Source: Deltaproteobacteria bacterium (GTDB taxonomy: Bacteria; Desulfobacterota; Desulfuromonadia; Geobacterales; Geobacteraceae). Taken from it: DNA of 64,000 bases. Both the position numbers and the translations under genes were made by a program. The stretch is taken from contig SBEG01000001.1 in assembly GCA_009668975.1 (NCBI GenBank), positions 124,001 through 188,000 of the forward strand, given 5' to 3'. Shown here in pieces: positions 17,743 to 26,936 of the stretch (positions are counted from its first letter, which is position 1; each line of letters begins with the position of its first letter). The notes beneath the pieces are model-generated. The model did no database searches and was not told the origin of the DNA. It worked only from the letters and a program-made list of their open reading frames with translations.

Positions 17743-18291
17743 GTGCAGACAAAATTAACGCGTAAAGAACAACAGCAGCTCCTTACCCTCGCAAGGAAAA
17801 CCATTGTTAACTATGTAAAACACGGGCAACTGGAAGAAATCCCGTTCCAAGACGAAGGACTTACCTGCAAATCCGGCTGTTTTGTCACCATCAAGACGCA
17901 CGGAAATCTTCGCGGCTGCATCGGCTGCTTCACAGCCGAAAAACCACTCTGGCAAACCGTGCAGGAGTTCGCAATTGCCGCGGCCTCCCGCGACCCGCGA
18001 TTTTATCCGCTCCACCAAGATGAACTTGATGACATTACGATTGAAATTTCAGTATTGTCCAGCCTGAAAAAAATAGAGTCCATTGACGAAATCCAAGTCG
18101 GAACCCATGGACTGTATATTGAAAAAAACATGTATCGTGGAGTTCTCCTCCCCCAGGTTGCCACGGAATACGGCTGGGACCGGACCACGTTTCTGACACA
18201 GACCTGCCTGAAAGCCGGTCTGGAATCAGATGCCTGGATAAGCGGTGCTGACCTGTACATCTTCAGCGCTCAGATTTTCGGCGAAAAATAA
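17743..18291 (+). CDS. AMMECR1-domain protein (AmmeMemoRadiSam system protein A family)
   Basis: The 182-residue protein is a single AMMECR1 domain with the signature LRGCIGCFTAEKPLWQ and the core SRDPRFYPLHQDELDDI. Family members often sit with a MEMO protein and a radical SAM protein; neither is adjacent here, so it is a solo member. The biochemical role is not established. The start is GTG at 17743 with a strong GGGAGG six bases upstream. It is divergent from the lipoprotein gene. Confidence 0.9.
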   Translation: MQTKLTRKEQQQLLTLARKTIVNYVKHGQLEEIPFQDEGLTCKSGCFVTIKTHGNLRGCIGCFTAEKPLWQTVQEFAIAAASRDPRFYPLHQDELDDITIEISVLSSLKKIESIDEIQVGTHGLYIEKNMYRGVLLPQVATEYGWDRTTFLTQTCLKAGLESDAWISGADLYIFSAQIFGEK

Positions 18292-18344
18292 CTCACCAGC
18301 ATCCCCGCTGGCTGCGGCTTTTGCGGTCCCTGTCACTCTGTATC

Positions 18345-19664
18345 TCACGATATTTTCAGGCCACCTTCGGCAGCCCACTTCTCCAGCATATCGGTTGTCA
18401 CCGACTTGGGTCGTTCAATGGGGTACCCCAGGGCCCGATCCCAGATAATGGTGGCAAGGACGCCTATTGCCCGCCCTACCCCGAACAGAACCGTATAAAA
18501 ATCATACTCCGTGATTCCGTAATACCAGTGCACGACTCCCGATTGCGCATCCAGATTCGGCCAGGGGTTTTTTGCCTTGCCGTGGGCCTTGAGAATTGCG
18601 GGGGCAACATCGTAGATCATGTTCACAACTTTAAAAAGGTCGTAGTCAGGCAGATGTTTTTCACAGAAATCTTTCAACGCAGTATAGCGTGGATCGGTTT
18701 TTCGGAGCACGGCATGGCCATACCCGGGGATAACCTGACCGCTGTTCAGGGTATCCCAGATGAATTTTTTCAGGTCTTCTTCCGAGGGGACCTTGCCGCC
18801 CAGCATATGAAAAGCCTCCTGAATCCAGCTGAGAACTTCCTGGTTCGCAAGTCCGTGAAGCGGGCCGGCCAGACCGTTGATGCCGGCGGAAAGACTGTAG
18901 TACGGATCGGCCAGCGCCGAGGCCACCAAATGGGTCGCGTGGGAAGAAACATTGCCCGACTCATGATCCGAGTGGAGGATAAAAGTCATGCGCGCTGCAT
19001 CATCGTAGGGGCGCGGCAACCCCATCATATGTGCAAAGTTTCCACCAATATCAAGATAACGCTCCGGTGGGATGAAAGTATCCGACTTGTACTTCATGCG
19101 GTAGATGTACGCGGCAATAGCCGGCAATCTGGCCAGCAGGTTGCAGCTGTCTTCGAACATCGGCTCCCAGTAGTCGCTCTTTTTCATGCCTTCGGAATAT
19201 TTTTTCGCGAAAATTGATTCTCGCTGCATGGAAAGAATTGCCGTTGAAAACATGGTCATGGGATGGGTGTCCCGCGGCATGGCGCGCAGGATGTCAAATA
19301 CATACTGGGGCACCTGAGAACGCATGCTGAAATCTTCAACGACGGAAAGCGTTTCGGTCATTGTGGGGATATCACCGGTCAGGAGGTAATACCAGAAGCC
19401 CTCCACATAGGGATATTCGCAACCCGGGACATGGGGAAGCTGGGCAAAGGTTTCCTGAATGGTCTTGCCCCGGAAATGTATACCCTCTTGCGGGTCCAGG
19501 GAAGATATATCCGTAACAAGGCACTTCACGTCACGGGCGCCGCCGATGCACTGTCCGATCGTTACGGTATCAATAACAACATCTCGATGTTCCTTGAGCA
19601 GTTTTTTCGTACGTTCGCGCATCGGAACGATTTTTTTATAAAGCCTTTCCTTCAAATTCGACAT
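18345..19664 (-). CDS. gltA: Citrate synthase, eukaryote-like type
   Basis: The 439-residue enzyme joins acetyl-CoA and oxaloacetate at the entry of the TCA cycle. The active-site segments are those of mitochondrial citrate synthases: GLAGPLHGLANQEVL (catalytic His), PGYGHAVLRKTDPRY (second His) and AKNPWPNLDAQSG (catalytic Asp). The C-terminal YTVLFGVGRAIGVLA and GYPIERPKS also fit. Geobacter is known to have citrate synthase of this type, so it serves as a lineage marker for the window. AAAGGAG lies ten bases before the ATG. It stands alone, 92 bp from the peptidase gene. Confidence 0.95.
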   Translation of the reverse strand: MSNLKERLYKKIVPMRERTKKLLKEHRDVVIDTVTIGQCIGGARDVKCLVTDISSLDPQEGIHFRGKTIQETFAQLPHVPGCEYPYVEGFWYYLLTGDIPTMTETLSVVEDFSMRSQVPQYVFDILRAMPRDTHPMTMFSTAILSMQRESIFAKKYSEGMKKSDYWEPMFEDSCNLLARLPAIAAYIYRMKYKSDTFIPPERYLDIGGNFAHMMGLPRPYDDAARMTFILHSDHESGNVSSHATHLVASALADPYYSLSAGINGLAGPLHGLANQEVLSWIQEAFHMLGGKVPSEEDLKKFIWDTLNSGQVIPGYGHAVLRKTDPRYTALKDFCEKHLPDYDLFKVVNMIYDVAPAILKAHGKAKNPWPNLDAQSGVVHWYYGITEYDFYTVLFGVGRAIGVLATIIWDRALGYPIERPKSVTTDMLEKWAAEGGLKIS

Positions 19665-19756
19665 CCAGGAAATTCTCCTTTTTTCAGCGGTGCTTCAAAG
19701 CTCCGGATATTCCACCACAATGCTGCATAATTATTCAGCAAAGCTGTATCAACTCA

Positions 19757-20953
19757 TTATACAATTACGATGTTTTCCCTGGAAAAGGTCAACTGCTCGA
19801 GACCGGCTTCCGAAAGGTGAAAGGTATTTTCGATCCCGACCGCCCCTACCTCAGGGTAAACCAGTTTCGGCTCGAAGGCAAAGACCATCCCGGCTTCAAG
19901 CCTCATCTCATTGAAGCCACGCGCCAGAAATGGATACTCGTCAATTTCGATCCCGACACCATGTCCGATAAATGATACCTGTGACCCGCGGTATCCCATA
20001 AAATGCTCGGCATGACCCTGCTTGACCGCGAGGGCAAGGCAGGCTTCGTAGATATCTCCCCAGACCGCACCGGGCAGCGCGAGCCGGCACATCTCCGCCT
20101 GCACTGCCAGCATATCCTCATGACCAGCAAGAAGCTTCCGGGGAAGTCCGTCCAAGGCAAATATCCGGGTCTGGTCCACCAGGTAACCGTCACAGCTTCC
20201 GGCGAAGTCGACCACAATTGGTTCGCCCGGCCGGATCCGTTTCCGCCCGCACCCCTGACCGAAACTGGGATGCAGCCCTGCGCCGCCCAGCGGCGTGTCC
20301 GTATAGGCAGGAACCGCGCCATCGGCGCCGGAAAAAGTATGTCCGAAAATCATCTCTCCGTTAAAAACCCGCATACGGATATGACCGAGATGCCCTTCTT
20401 TACGTGCAACAAATTCGAGTTCCGCGGCCAGGTCCAGATCGGTCATTCCTTCACGGATTGTTTCTGCGGCGTGCCGAGTGACCTTGTCCACCTGGCGAGC
20501 GGCATCACGCATGCAGGCAAGTTCATAGGCGGATTTCTTCATCCGCACCCTGCGAATCAAGGGTGTAACATCCCGAAACTCTGCAGCAGGAAACACCTTG
20601 CGATACCGCTCGAAGAAACTTACCGGCAAAACATCAAACTCCATACCGATCCGTTTCGGCTCGGGCAGGGAATACCCGGTGATAACCTCGGGAACCTCCC
20701 GCATGGAGGAAAATGGCACAATTGCTGTCAGGGCGGATTCTCTTCTGGCACGCAGAGCGTCCCGCCGCACCAGGTAGATTGGCGTACCTTCAACGGGGAC
20801 ATACAGACAGCCGGACTGGATAGTGCCGGTAAAATAGAAAAGATCGGCGTTCTGAACGATGATGACTGCATCAAGCCCTTCAGCCGCCATCAAGCCCTGC
20901 AAGGCACTGCACCGACGCTCAAGCTCTTCTATTGGCGTTACCCGATCGTTCAT
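19757..20953 (-). CDS. M24-family Xaa-Pro aminopeptidase-like protein
   Basis: The 398-residue protein has an N-terminal creatinase-type domain (about 1-155) and a C-terminal pita-bread metallopeptidase domain with the metal ligands in VDFAGSCDGYLVDQTRIF, GHGVGIEIDEYPFL and FAFEPKLVYPEVGAVGIENTF. Such enzymes cut Xaa-Pro bonds or act on related amides. The ATG at 20953 overlaps the stop region of the acyl-CoA synthetase gene (spacing minus-strand TGATATG), with GGAGA upstream. The two genes are an operon; no functional link between them is obvious. Confidence 0.88.
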   Translation of the reverse strand: MNDRVTPIEELERRCSALQGLMAAEGLDAVIIVQNADLFYFTGTIQSGCLYVPVEGTPIYLVRRDALRARRESALTAIVPFSSMREVPEVITGYSLPEPKRIGMEFDVLPVSFFERYRKVFPAAEFRDVTPLIRRVRMKKSAYELACMRDAARQVDKVTRHAAETIREGMTDLDLAAELEFVARKEGHLGHIRMRVFNGEMIFGHTFSGADGAVPAYTDTPLGGAGLHPSFGQGCGRKRIRPGEPIVVDFAGSCDGYLVDQTRIFALDGLPRKLLAGHEDMLAVQAEMCRLALPGAVWGDIYEACLALAVKQGHAEHFMGYRGSQVSFIGHGVGIEIDEYPFLARGFNEMRLEAGMVFAFEPKLVYPEVGAVGIENTFHLSEAGLEQLTFSRENIVIV

Positions 20954-20954
20954 A

Positions 20955-22613
20955 TCAAGCAGTCTCCCCGGAATCTTCCAGCTGGAGCTCACGGATTGCC
21001 ATCTCGCGGAGCTTGAACTTCTGAATCTTTCCCGAAGCGGTCATGGGATAGGAATCAACGAATTTCACGTAGTGAGGAATCTTGTAGTGGGCAATCTTGT
21101 CACGGCAGAAGTCCTTTACCTCACTCTCGGTCATCTCGACACCCTTCTTCAGGACAATGGCCGCCATGACCTGCTCGCCGTATTTTCGATCAGGCACACC
21201 GTAAACCTGGATATCGGATATTTTCGGGTGGGTATAAAGAAATTCCTCAATCTCGCGAGGATAGATGTTTTCTCCCCCCCGGATAATCATGTTCTTGATC
21301 CGGCCGGTAATCTTGCAATAGCCATGCTCGTCCATTACCGCCAGGTCACCGGTATGCAGCCAGCCCTCGGCATCGATCACCTTGGCGGTTTCTTCCGGCA
21401 TCTTGTAGTAACCTTTCATGACCAGGTAGCCACGCCCGCAGAGCTCTCCCTGTTTGCCGGGGGGCAAGGTTGCGCCGGTCTCGATATCGACGATTTTCAC
21501 CTCGACATCCGGAAGCGCCCTGCCCACCGTTGCGACCCGCAACTCGATGGGATCATCGGTCCGTGTCTGGGTGATCACCGGTGAGGATTCGGTCTGTCCG
21601 TAGGCAATGGTAATTTCGGAGGCATGCATATCGCGAATCACCCGTTTCATTACTTCGATGGGACAGGGAGAGCCGGCCATGATCCCGGTGCGGAGACTGG
21701 TCAGGTCAAATTTTTCGAAATCAGGATGCTCCAGTTCGGCAATGAACATGGTCGGTACGCCATGCACCGCGGTACAACGCTCCTTTTCGATCGCCTGCAG
21801 GACCTGTAATGGGCTAAATGTCTCGACCGGAATCATCGTTGCTCCATGGGTGACACAGGCCATAACACCAAGAACACAGCCAAAACAATGGAAAAAGGGC
21901 ACGGGAATGCACAACCGGTCCTTTTCGGTAAAACGCATGCACTCGCCGATGTTGAAACCATTGTTCACGACATTGAAATGGGTGAGCATGACCCCCTTCG
22001 GGAAGCCGGTGGTGCCGGACGTATACTGCATATTGATCACGTCTTGGGGAGACAGCCCCGCCTCGACCGCCGCAAGTGTTGCATCATCCACTAAATCGGC
22101 GAAGGCATAGAGTTCAGCGAAGTTGATCATGCCGGCCGGAGTCTCTTCACCGATATAGACCACCCGCTCAAGAAATGGCAGCTTTTCACACCCGCTGAAA
22201 CCGGCGGCAGCATTTCTGAATTCCGGCACCACGTCACAGAGTGTCTCGACGTAATCGGTCCCCTTGAAACTTTTCACCATGAAAAGAACATTCGAATCTG
22301 ATTGTTTGAGAATGTATTCCAACTCGGCTGAACGGTAACTGGTGTTGATGGTTACGAGAACCGCACCAATCTTTGCAGTAGCAAATTGCAGAATCACCCA
22401 CTCGGGAACATTATTCGCCCAGATCGAAATATGATCGCCTTTCTTGACCCCAAGTGAAATCAGACCCTTTGCCACCTTTCGACAGACTTCATTGAATTCC
22501 CGATAGGAATAGCGGAGGTCACGTTCCACATATACCACGGCATCGTTATCAGGGTAACGCTCCGCCATCTGGTCCAGCAGTCCGCCGACAGTACACTCCA
22601 GAAATTTCGACAT
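20955..22613 (-). CDS. AMP-forming acyl-CoA synthetase (fatty-acid CoA ligase type)
   Basis: The 552-residue enzyme activates a carboxylic acid with ATP and CoA through an acyl-adenylate. The AMP-binding P-loop is [16 protein letters not shown], followed by [26 protein letters not shown] and the C-terminal [13 protein letters not shown] with the catalytic Lys in [11 protein letters not shown]. It is closest in pattern to medium/long-chain ligases; the real substrate is open. The start is ATG 22613 with GGAGG five bases upstream. It overlaps the M24 peptidase gene. Confidence 0.9.
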   Translation of the reverse strand: MSKFLECTVGGLLDQMAERYPDNDAVVYVERDLRYSYREFNEVCRKVAKGLISLGVKKGDHISIWANNVPEWVILQFATAKIGAVLVTINTSYRSAELEYILKQSDSNVLFMVKSFKGTDYVETLCDVVPEFRNAAAGFSGCEKLPFLERVVYIGEETPAGMINFAELYAFADLVDDATLAAVEAGLSPQDVINMQYTSGTTGFPKGVMLTHFNVVNNGFNIGECMRFTEKDRLCIPVPFFHCFGCVLGVMACVTHGATMIPVETFSPLQVLQAIEKERCTAVHGVPTMFIAELEHPDFEKFDLTSLRTGIMAGSPCPIEVMKRVIRDMHASEITIAYGQTESSPVITQTRTDDPIELRVATVGRALPDVEVKIVDIETGATLPPGKQGELCGRGYLVMKGYYKMPEETAKVIDAEGWLHTGDLAVMDEHGYCKITGRIKNMIIRGGENIYPREIEEFLYTHPKISDIQVYGVPDRKYGEQVMAAIVLKKGVEMTESEVKDFCRDKIAHYKIPHYVKFVDSYPMTASGKIQKFKLREMAIRELQLEDSGETA

Positions 22614-23095
22614 GATGACCTCCACGATCAAATAACAGGAAAGATGATTTAATCAAAAACAAGACATACCAAATGATCTGCCACAAGAAAGAGAACAGCA
22701 ATGAAATAAGCACGATGAGCAAACAAAACGCGGGAAATTGATTACAGCTAGCGTAAGTTGCACTAATCCCAAAAATGATCCTGTTCCGGACAGCATCACG
22801 AGAAAATTTTAACTTGTTGATTTAAAAGGATTTTATGACTTAGCACAGCAAGAAAGACAAGTCAAGATTTTATATATTGGCACAACTCCCGGCAACGCTC
22901 ACAGCATCAACCTTCAAATATTTTCCCATCCGGGAAAACCGGAGCTACTTTTTTGTGCAATCCGGTAGTAAGGTCTGATAGTCCGGGAACATATTCGCTG
23001 GAATCCACATCGTTTTCCACAAGACTGTCAACAGATTGTGTGGATTTCCTGAAATAACCCGATTCTGTGGTATTTTTATGAAATAATTCATCCTC
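22614..23095. other. Intergenic region between acyl-CoA synthetase and phoB
   Basis: These 480 bases separate divergent genes. The part from 22640 to 22900 is AT-rich and likely holds the promoter of the acyl-CoA synthetase gene, but no convincing -35/-10 pair stands out. I find no RNA gene or repeat here. The phoB promoter signals begin at 23096. Confidence 0.5.
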
Positions 23096-23129
23096 CTGTA
23101 ACACGGTTGTCACAGTGGACAGGTAGTAT
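23096..23129 (+). promoter_or_regulatory. Pho-box-like PhoB site and -10 before phoB
   Basis: CTGTAAC (23096-23102), four bases, then TTGTCAC (23107-23113) match the 7-4-7 direct-repeat plan of the Pho box (ideal CTGTCAT). A weaker third unit GACAGGT follows after four more bases. TAGTAT at 23124-23129 lies ten bases after the second unit, where a -10 is expected when the Pho box replaces the -35. The same plan is seen before pstS. This suggests that phoB controls itself. Confidence 0.68.
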
Positions 23130-23154
23130 CCATCGAAAACGAGGATTTTCGATC

Positions 23155-23835
23155 ATGAAAACAATACTGGTTATTGAAGATGAACGCGATCTGCTCGACC
23201 TGGTGGCATTTAACCTGGAAAGAGAGGGCTACCGGGTCCTGACCGCCCTGGATGGCAAAGACGGCCTGGAAACAGCCCGAACCAGATCTCCCGACCTGAT
23301 TATCCTTGACCTGATGCTGCCGGGTATCATGGGCACGGACATCTGCCGGATCCTGAAGAACAGTGACAAGACCTCGAACATCCCGATAATCATGCTCACC
23401 GCAAAAGGTGAAGAGATTGACCGGGTGGTGGGATTTGAAGTCGGCGCCGACGATTATGTCGTGAAGCCCTTCTCGAACCGCGAATTGATGTTGAGAATTC
23501 GCGCCATTCTGCGTCGTTCCGAGCCCGATGTAAAGGAAGAAAAGATCCTGAGAATCGGAGAGATCACCATTGATACCGGTCGCCACATCGTTACCTCGGC
23601 GGGCGAAGACGTCGTTCTGACGACTACGGAATACAAACTGTTGCTCAATCTCGCGGAACGGCTTGGCAGGGTCCAAAACCGAGATCTGTTGCTTAAAAAT
23701 GTCTGGGGCTACAACTACATCGGGGACACCCGCACGGTGGACACGCATATCACCAGACTCCGCACCAAACTGGGCAGCGCCGGGGACATGATCAAGACCG
23801 TCCGCGGTTTCGGCTATAAAATGGAGGATACATGA
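23155..23835 (+). CDS. phoB: Phosphate response regulator PhoB (OmpR family)
   Basis: The 226-residue regulator has a receiver domain (ILVIEDERD, phospho-acceptor Asp in LIILDLMLPG, IIMLTAKG, YVVKPFSN) and an OmpR-type winged-helix DNA-binding domain (VVLTTTEYKLLLNLAE, TVDTHITRLRTKLG, VRGFGYK). It switches on phosphate-starvation genes. The ATG at 23155 follows GAGGA; the frame running up to 23107 crosses the Pho box and is not used. Its stop overlaps the phoR start (ATGA). Identity is set by the phoR and pst neighbours. Confidence 0.95.
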   Translation: MKTILVIEDERDLLDLVAFNLEREGYRVLTALDGKDGLETARTRSPDLIILDLMLPGIMGTDICRILKNSDKTSNIPIIMLTAKGEEIDRVVGFEVGADDYVVKPFSNRELMLRIRAILRRSEPDVKEEKILRIGEITIDTGRHIVTSAGEDVVLTTTEYKLLLNLAERLGRVQNRDLLLKNVWGYNYIGDTRTVDTHITRLRTKLGSAGDMIKTVRGFGYKMEDT

Positions 23836-25604
23836 GGATAAAAATACAGTGGAAATTGATGGCTTCGTACCTTGCCCTCGTGATCCTGATCGGCACGATC
23901 CTGTACGGGTACCTGAACCACACACTGAGAAATAATCTTGACGCTGAGATACGCGAAAACCTGTTCAATGAAACACGCCTCGTTAGACTCATGTCCACGA
24001 AAGAGCTTGCCGAGTTGGACCGCGATGCCCCCGCTCTTGCCAGGACCGCCGGGAAAGAAATCAAGGCTCGCGTCAGTATCATCCGCAAGGATGGCAAGGT
24101 AGCCGGAGATTCGGAACTGACCGACACGGAACTTCTCAAACTGGAAAATCACGCAAGCAGGCCGGAATTCATCCAGGCAATCGAAAACGACCAAGGGGTT
24201 GCCACCCGCTTCTCCGCCACCCTCGGTACAAATATGATCTACACCGCCCTGCCTTTCCAAACCACCTCAGGCCAGCCCGGCGTCATCCGTCTCGCGCTGC
24301 CGCTCTCCCGCATCGACGCGGCTATGTCCAGTCTCGGCACCATCCTTGGCGCATCCCTGTTTCTGGCGGTTATCTGTTCTCTGCTGCTCAGCTACTTACT
24401 CTCATTCATAACATCACGCCCGCTCCGCAGCATGGCGGCAGCTGCCGCCCGTATCGGCAAAGGAGAATTCGGTTCGCGCATTCCGGTCTCCAGCAGTGAC
24501 GAAATTGGTGAACTGGCGGAAGTATTGAATGAAATGGCGGAAAAAACCGAAAGTCAGCTTGAAAAAATTTCCGCCGAGAAAAACCGGCTCGACACCATAC
24601 TGCGAGGGATGGGCGAAGGGGTTATCGTCACTGACGATACCGGCATCGTGACGTTGGCCAATCCGGCCTTTCGCGCACTATTTTCACTTGATCAGAGTTG
24701 CATCGGCAAAGCGCTGATCGAAATAGCCCGTCAGCCGTCCCTGAACAATGCCCTGAAAAAAGTCCTGAATTCCCGGGAAGAACTGCTGGAAGAGCTGGTA
24801 ATGCTGGTGCCCGAAGAAAAAAACATCCTGACGCATTGGGTGCCGCTGCTCGAAGAGTCAAAACTCATCGGTACCGTGGCGGTATTTCACGACATCACCG
24901 ACCTGAAAATGCTCGAAAAAATCAGAAAGGACTTTGTGGCCAATGTGTCCCATGAACTGCGGACTCCGGTTTCAGTGATTAAAGGTTATGCGGAAACGAT
25001 CCTCAGTGAAGGCCAAAACCTGCCCGCGGAAAAACTGGTACAATTTATCGAAGTTATCCACAGTCACGCAGAACGTCTGGCTCATCTCATCAGCGACCTG
25101 CTCACCCTGTCACGCATCGAATCAGGAGCAATCCCCCTCGAGCCGGTACCGGTGTCCATCCTTGCCGCGGTAAACCGGGTGACCCATCTGCTTGACCAGA
25201 AAGCTCTCAGCAAAGAGGTCACCCTTACCAAAACGGCTGCACTTTCGGTACTGCCGGACATCCAGGCTGATCCGGACAAACTGGAGCAGATTCTTATCAA
25301 TCTGCTGGATAATGCAATTAAATTCACCCCGGCCAAAGGCACGGTAACGATTGACGCCACGGACCTGGGTGACCGGGTTCGCATCGACGTGAAAGACACG
25401 GGAATCGGTATTCCAGCAAAAGATATTCCCAGAATTTTCGAGAGGTTCTATCGGGTCGACACGGCCAGAAGCCGGGAACTGGGAGGAACGGGACTTGGCC
25501 TCTCCATTGTAAAACACATCGTGCAGGCCCATGGCGGTTCAGTTGCCGTCGAAAGCACTCCAGGCAAAGGCTCAATCTTCTCCTTTACCCTGAGAAAGGC
25601 CTGA
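23832..25604 (+). CDS. phoR: Phosphate sensor histidine kinase PhoR
   Basis: The 590-residue membrane kinase has two transmembrane segments (about 10-28 and 160-190) around a periplasmic domain, a HAMP linker, a PAS domain (about 250-350), HisKA with the phospho-His in FVANVSHELRTPVS, and HATPase (NLLDNAIKF, DTGIGIP, GTGLGLSIV). PhoR phosphorylates PhoB when the Pst system and PhoU signal low phosphate. The larger periplasmic sensor is unlike the short one of E. coli PhoR and is common outside enterics. It overlaps phoB by four bases. Confidence 0.95.
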   Translation: MRIKIQWKLMASYLALVILIGTILYGYLNHTLRNNLDAEIRENLFNETRLVRLMSTKELAELDRDAPALARTAGKEIKARVSIIRKDGKVAGDSELTDTELLKLENHASRPEFIQAIENDQGVATRFSATLGTNMIYTALPFQTTSGQPGVIRLALPLSRIDAAMSSLGTILGASLFLAVICSLLLSYLLSFITSRPLRSMAAAAARIGKGEFGSRIPVSSSDEIGELAEVLNEMAEKTESQLEKISAEKNRLDTILRGMGEGVIVTDDTGIVTLANPAFRALFSLDQSCIGKALIEIARQPSLNNALKKVLNSREELLEELVMLVPEEKNILTHWVPLLEESKLIGTVAVFHDITDLKMLEKIRKDFVANVSHELRTPVSVIKGYAETILSEGQNLPAEKLVQFIEVIHSHAERLAHLISDLLTLSRIESGAIPLEPVPVSILAAVNRVTHLLDQKALSKEVTLTKTAALSVLPDIQADPDKLEQILINLLDNAIKFTPAKGTVTIDATDLGDRVRIDVKDTGIGIPAKDIPRIFERFYRVDTARSRELGGTGLGLSIVKHIVQAHGGSVAVESTPGKGSIFSFTLRKA

Positions 25605-25758
25605 ACAGAGTATTTTTGATGAAACGGACGATGTTTCCCGACGACCTGTTCAGCTGACGATACAGATCACCAAAGGGGAATTAAATTATGTGGCAATGGT
25701 GTCACAATTCGTTCAACGCACAGCTGACATCAGTAAATTTCAGGATTCCTTTGCACGG

Positions 25759-25792
25759 TTGTCACACAGCTGTAACATTTGCCAGGTATTGT
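25759..25792 (+). promoter_or_regulatory. Pho-box-like PhoB site and -10 before pstS
   Basis: TTGTCAC (25759-25765), ACAG, CTGTAAC (25770-25776), ATTT, GCCAGGT (25781-25787) repeat with 11-base period. TATTGT follows ten bases after the second unit as a likely -10. The units are the same two heptamers as before phoB, in swapped order. A weaker TGTCAC half-site lies at 25700-25705. It would drive pstS and the whole pst operon under phosphate limitation. Confidence 0.72.
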
Positions 25793-25830
25793 TTCAAAGT
25801 TCAGCAGCGTATTTCTCACAGGAGGAAATT

Positions 25831-26799
25831 ATGTTCAAAAAAATTCTTATCTCTTCAGCGCTCATACTGGTTGCGACGGCAGGTCTGGCCTCGGCCGAAG
25901 CACTGAAAGTCGACAAATCCCTGAAAAACTATAAAGCGGTCGGTGGTGTGTCCGGCAATTTGAACAGCATCGGTTCAGACACCCTCAATAATCTGATGAC
26001 CATGTGGGCGGAAGGCTTCCGGAAGAAATACCCAAACGTCAACATTCAGATTGAAGGCAAAGGCTCGAGCACCGCACCACCGGCCCTGGTTGCCGGAACG
26101 GCACAACTTGGGCCAATGTCCCGTGAAATGAAAAACAGCGAGATCGATGCCTTTGCAAAGAAATATGGCTACAAACCAACCAAGATTGCGGTGGCGATCG
26201 ACACTATCGCCCTGTTCGTCAATAAAGACAACCCCGTGAAAAGTCTTTCCATGGAGCAGATCGACGCCATTTTCTCCAAGAACCGTAAACGTGGTTATCC
26301 TTCCAATATTACTACCTGGGGACAGCTGGGAGTAACCGGCAAAATGGCAGCGCAGCCCATCAGCCTCTATGGCCGCAACTCCGCATCTGGGACCTATGGC
26401 TTCTTCAAGGAAATTGCACTTTCCAAGGGTGACTTCAAAAACATCGTTAAGGAACAGCCTGGCTCCGCTTCGGTAGTTCAGGGCATCACCAAGGACAAGA
26501 ACGGCATCGGCTACTCCGGGATCGGCTACCAGACTTCCGGCATAAAGATACTCCCCGTTTCGGCGAAAGCTGGTCAACCGGCATACGAAGCTACCTATGC
26601 CAATGCACTGAGCAACAAGTATCCTCTGAGCCGCTTCCTCTATATATATGTCGCCAAGAATCCGAAAAAGCCGCTCCCGAAGCTGACGGAAGAATTCCTT
26701 ACATTCGTCCTCTCAAAAGAGGGTCAGGAAATTGTCATCAAGGACGGATTTCTTCCTCTCACCGAAAAACTCAGTGCCAAGAGCCGCTCGTCACTTTAG
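25831..26799 (+). CDS. pstS: Periplasmic phosphate-binding protein PstS
   Basis: The 322-residue precursor has a typical Sec signal peptide (FKKILISSALILVATAGLAS, cut after ASA) and the PstS core with phosphate-contact segments GSDTLNNLM, GKGSSTAPPALVAG and SGTYGFFKE. It delivers phosphate to the PstCAB importer. The start is ATG 25831 with AGGAGG in front; a longer frame to 25690 runs across the Pho box and is rejected. The form resembles the PstS group paired with long PstC/PstA proteins. Confidence 0.95.
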   Translation: MFKKILISSALILVATAGLASAEALKVDKSLKNYKAVGGVSGNLNSIGSDTLNNLMTMWAEGFRKKYPNVNIQIEGKGSSTAPPALVAGTAQLGPMSREMKNSEIDAFAKKYGYKPTKIAVAIDTIALFVNKDNPVKSLSMEQIDAIFSKNRKRGYPSNITTWGQLGVTGKMAAQPISLYGRNSASGTYGFFKEIALSKGDFKNIVKEQPGSASVVQGITKDKNGIGYSGIGYQTSGIKILPVSAKAGQPAYEATYANALSNKYPLSRFLYIYVAKNPKKPLPKLTEEFLTFVLSKEGQEIVIKDGFLPLTEKLSAKSRSSL

Positions 26800-26845
26800 T
26801 CTTTAGTTTCCGGACCGGAACTATAGTGCAGCATCTAGCAAAAAT

Positions 26846-26879
26846 GGAAGAACGGCCGACAACACCAGGCCGTTCTTCC
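26846..26879 (+). terminator. Hairpin between pstS and pstC (attenuator or processing site)
   Basis: GGAAGAACGGCC pairs perfectly with GGCCGTTCTTCC around a ten-base loop. No T-run follows, so it is probably a partial stop or an RNA-stabilising hairpin that leaves pstS in excess over the transporter genes, as is usual for binding-protein operons. Confidence 0.7.
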
Positions 26880-26936
26880 ACATAATTTCAGGCACGTTCA
26901 CAGCCTGACTACCATGATTATACCTGGAGCCGGAAA

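Noticed and set aside
22907..23113. 68-codon minus-strand frame before phoB
   Set aside because: It covers the Pho box, lacks a ribosome site and has no family motif.
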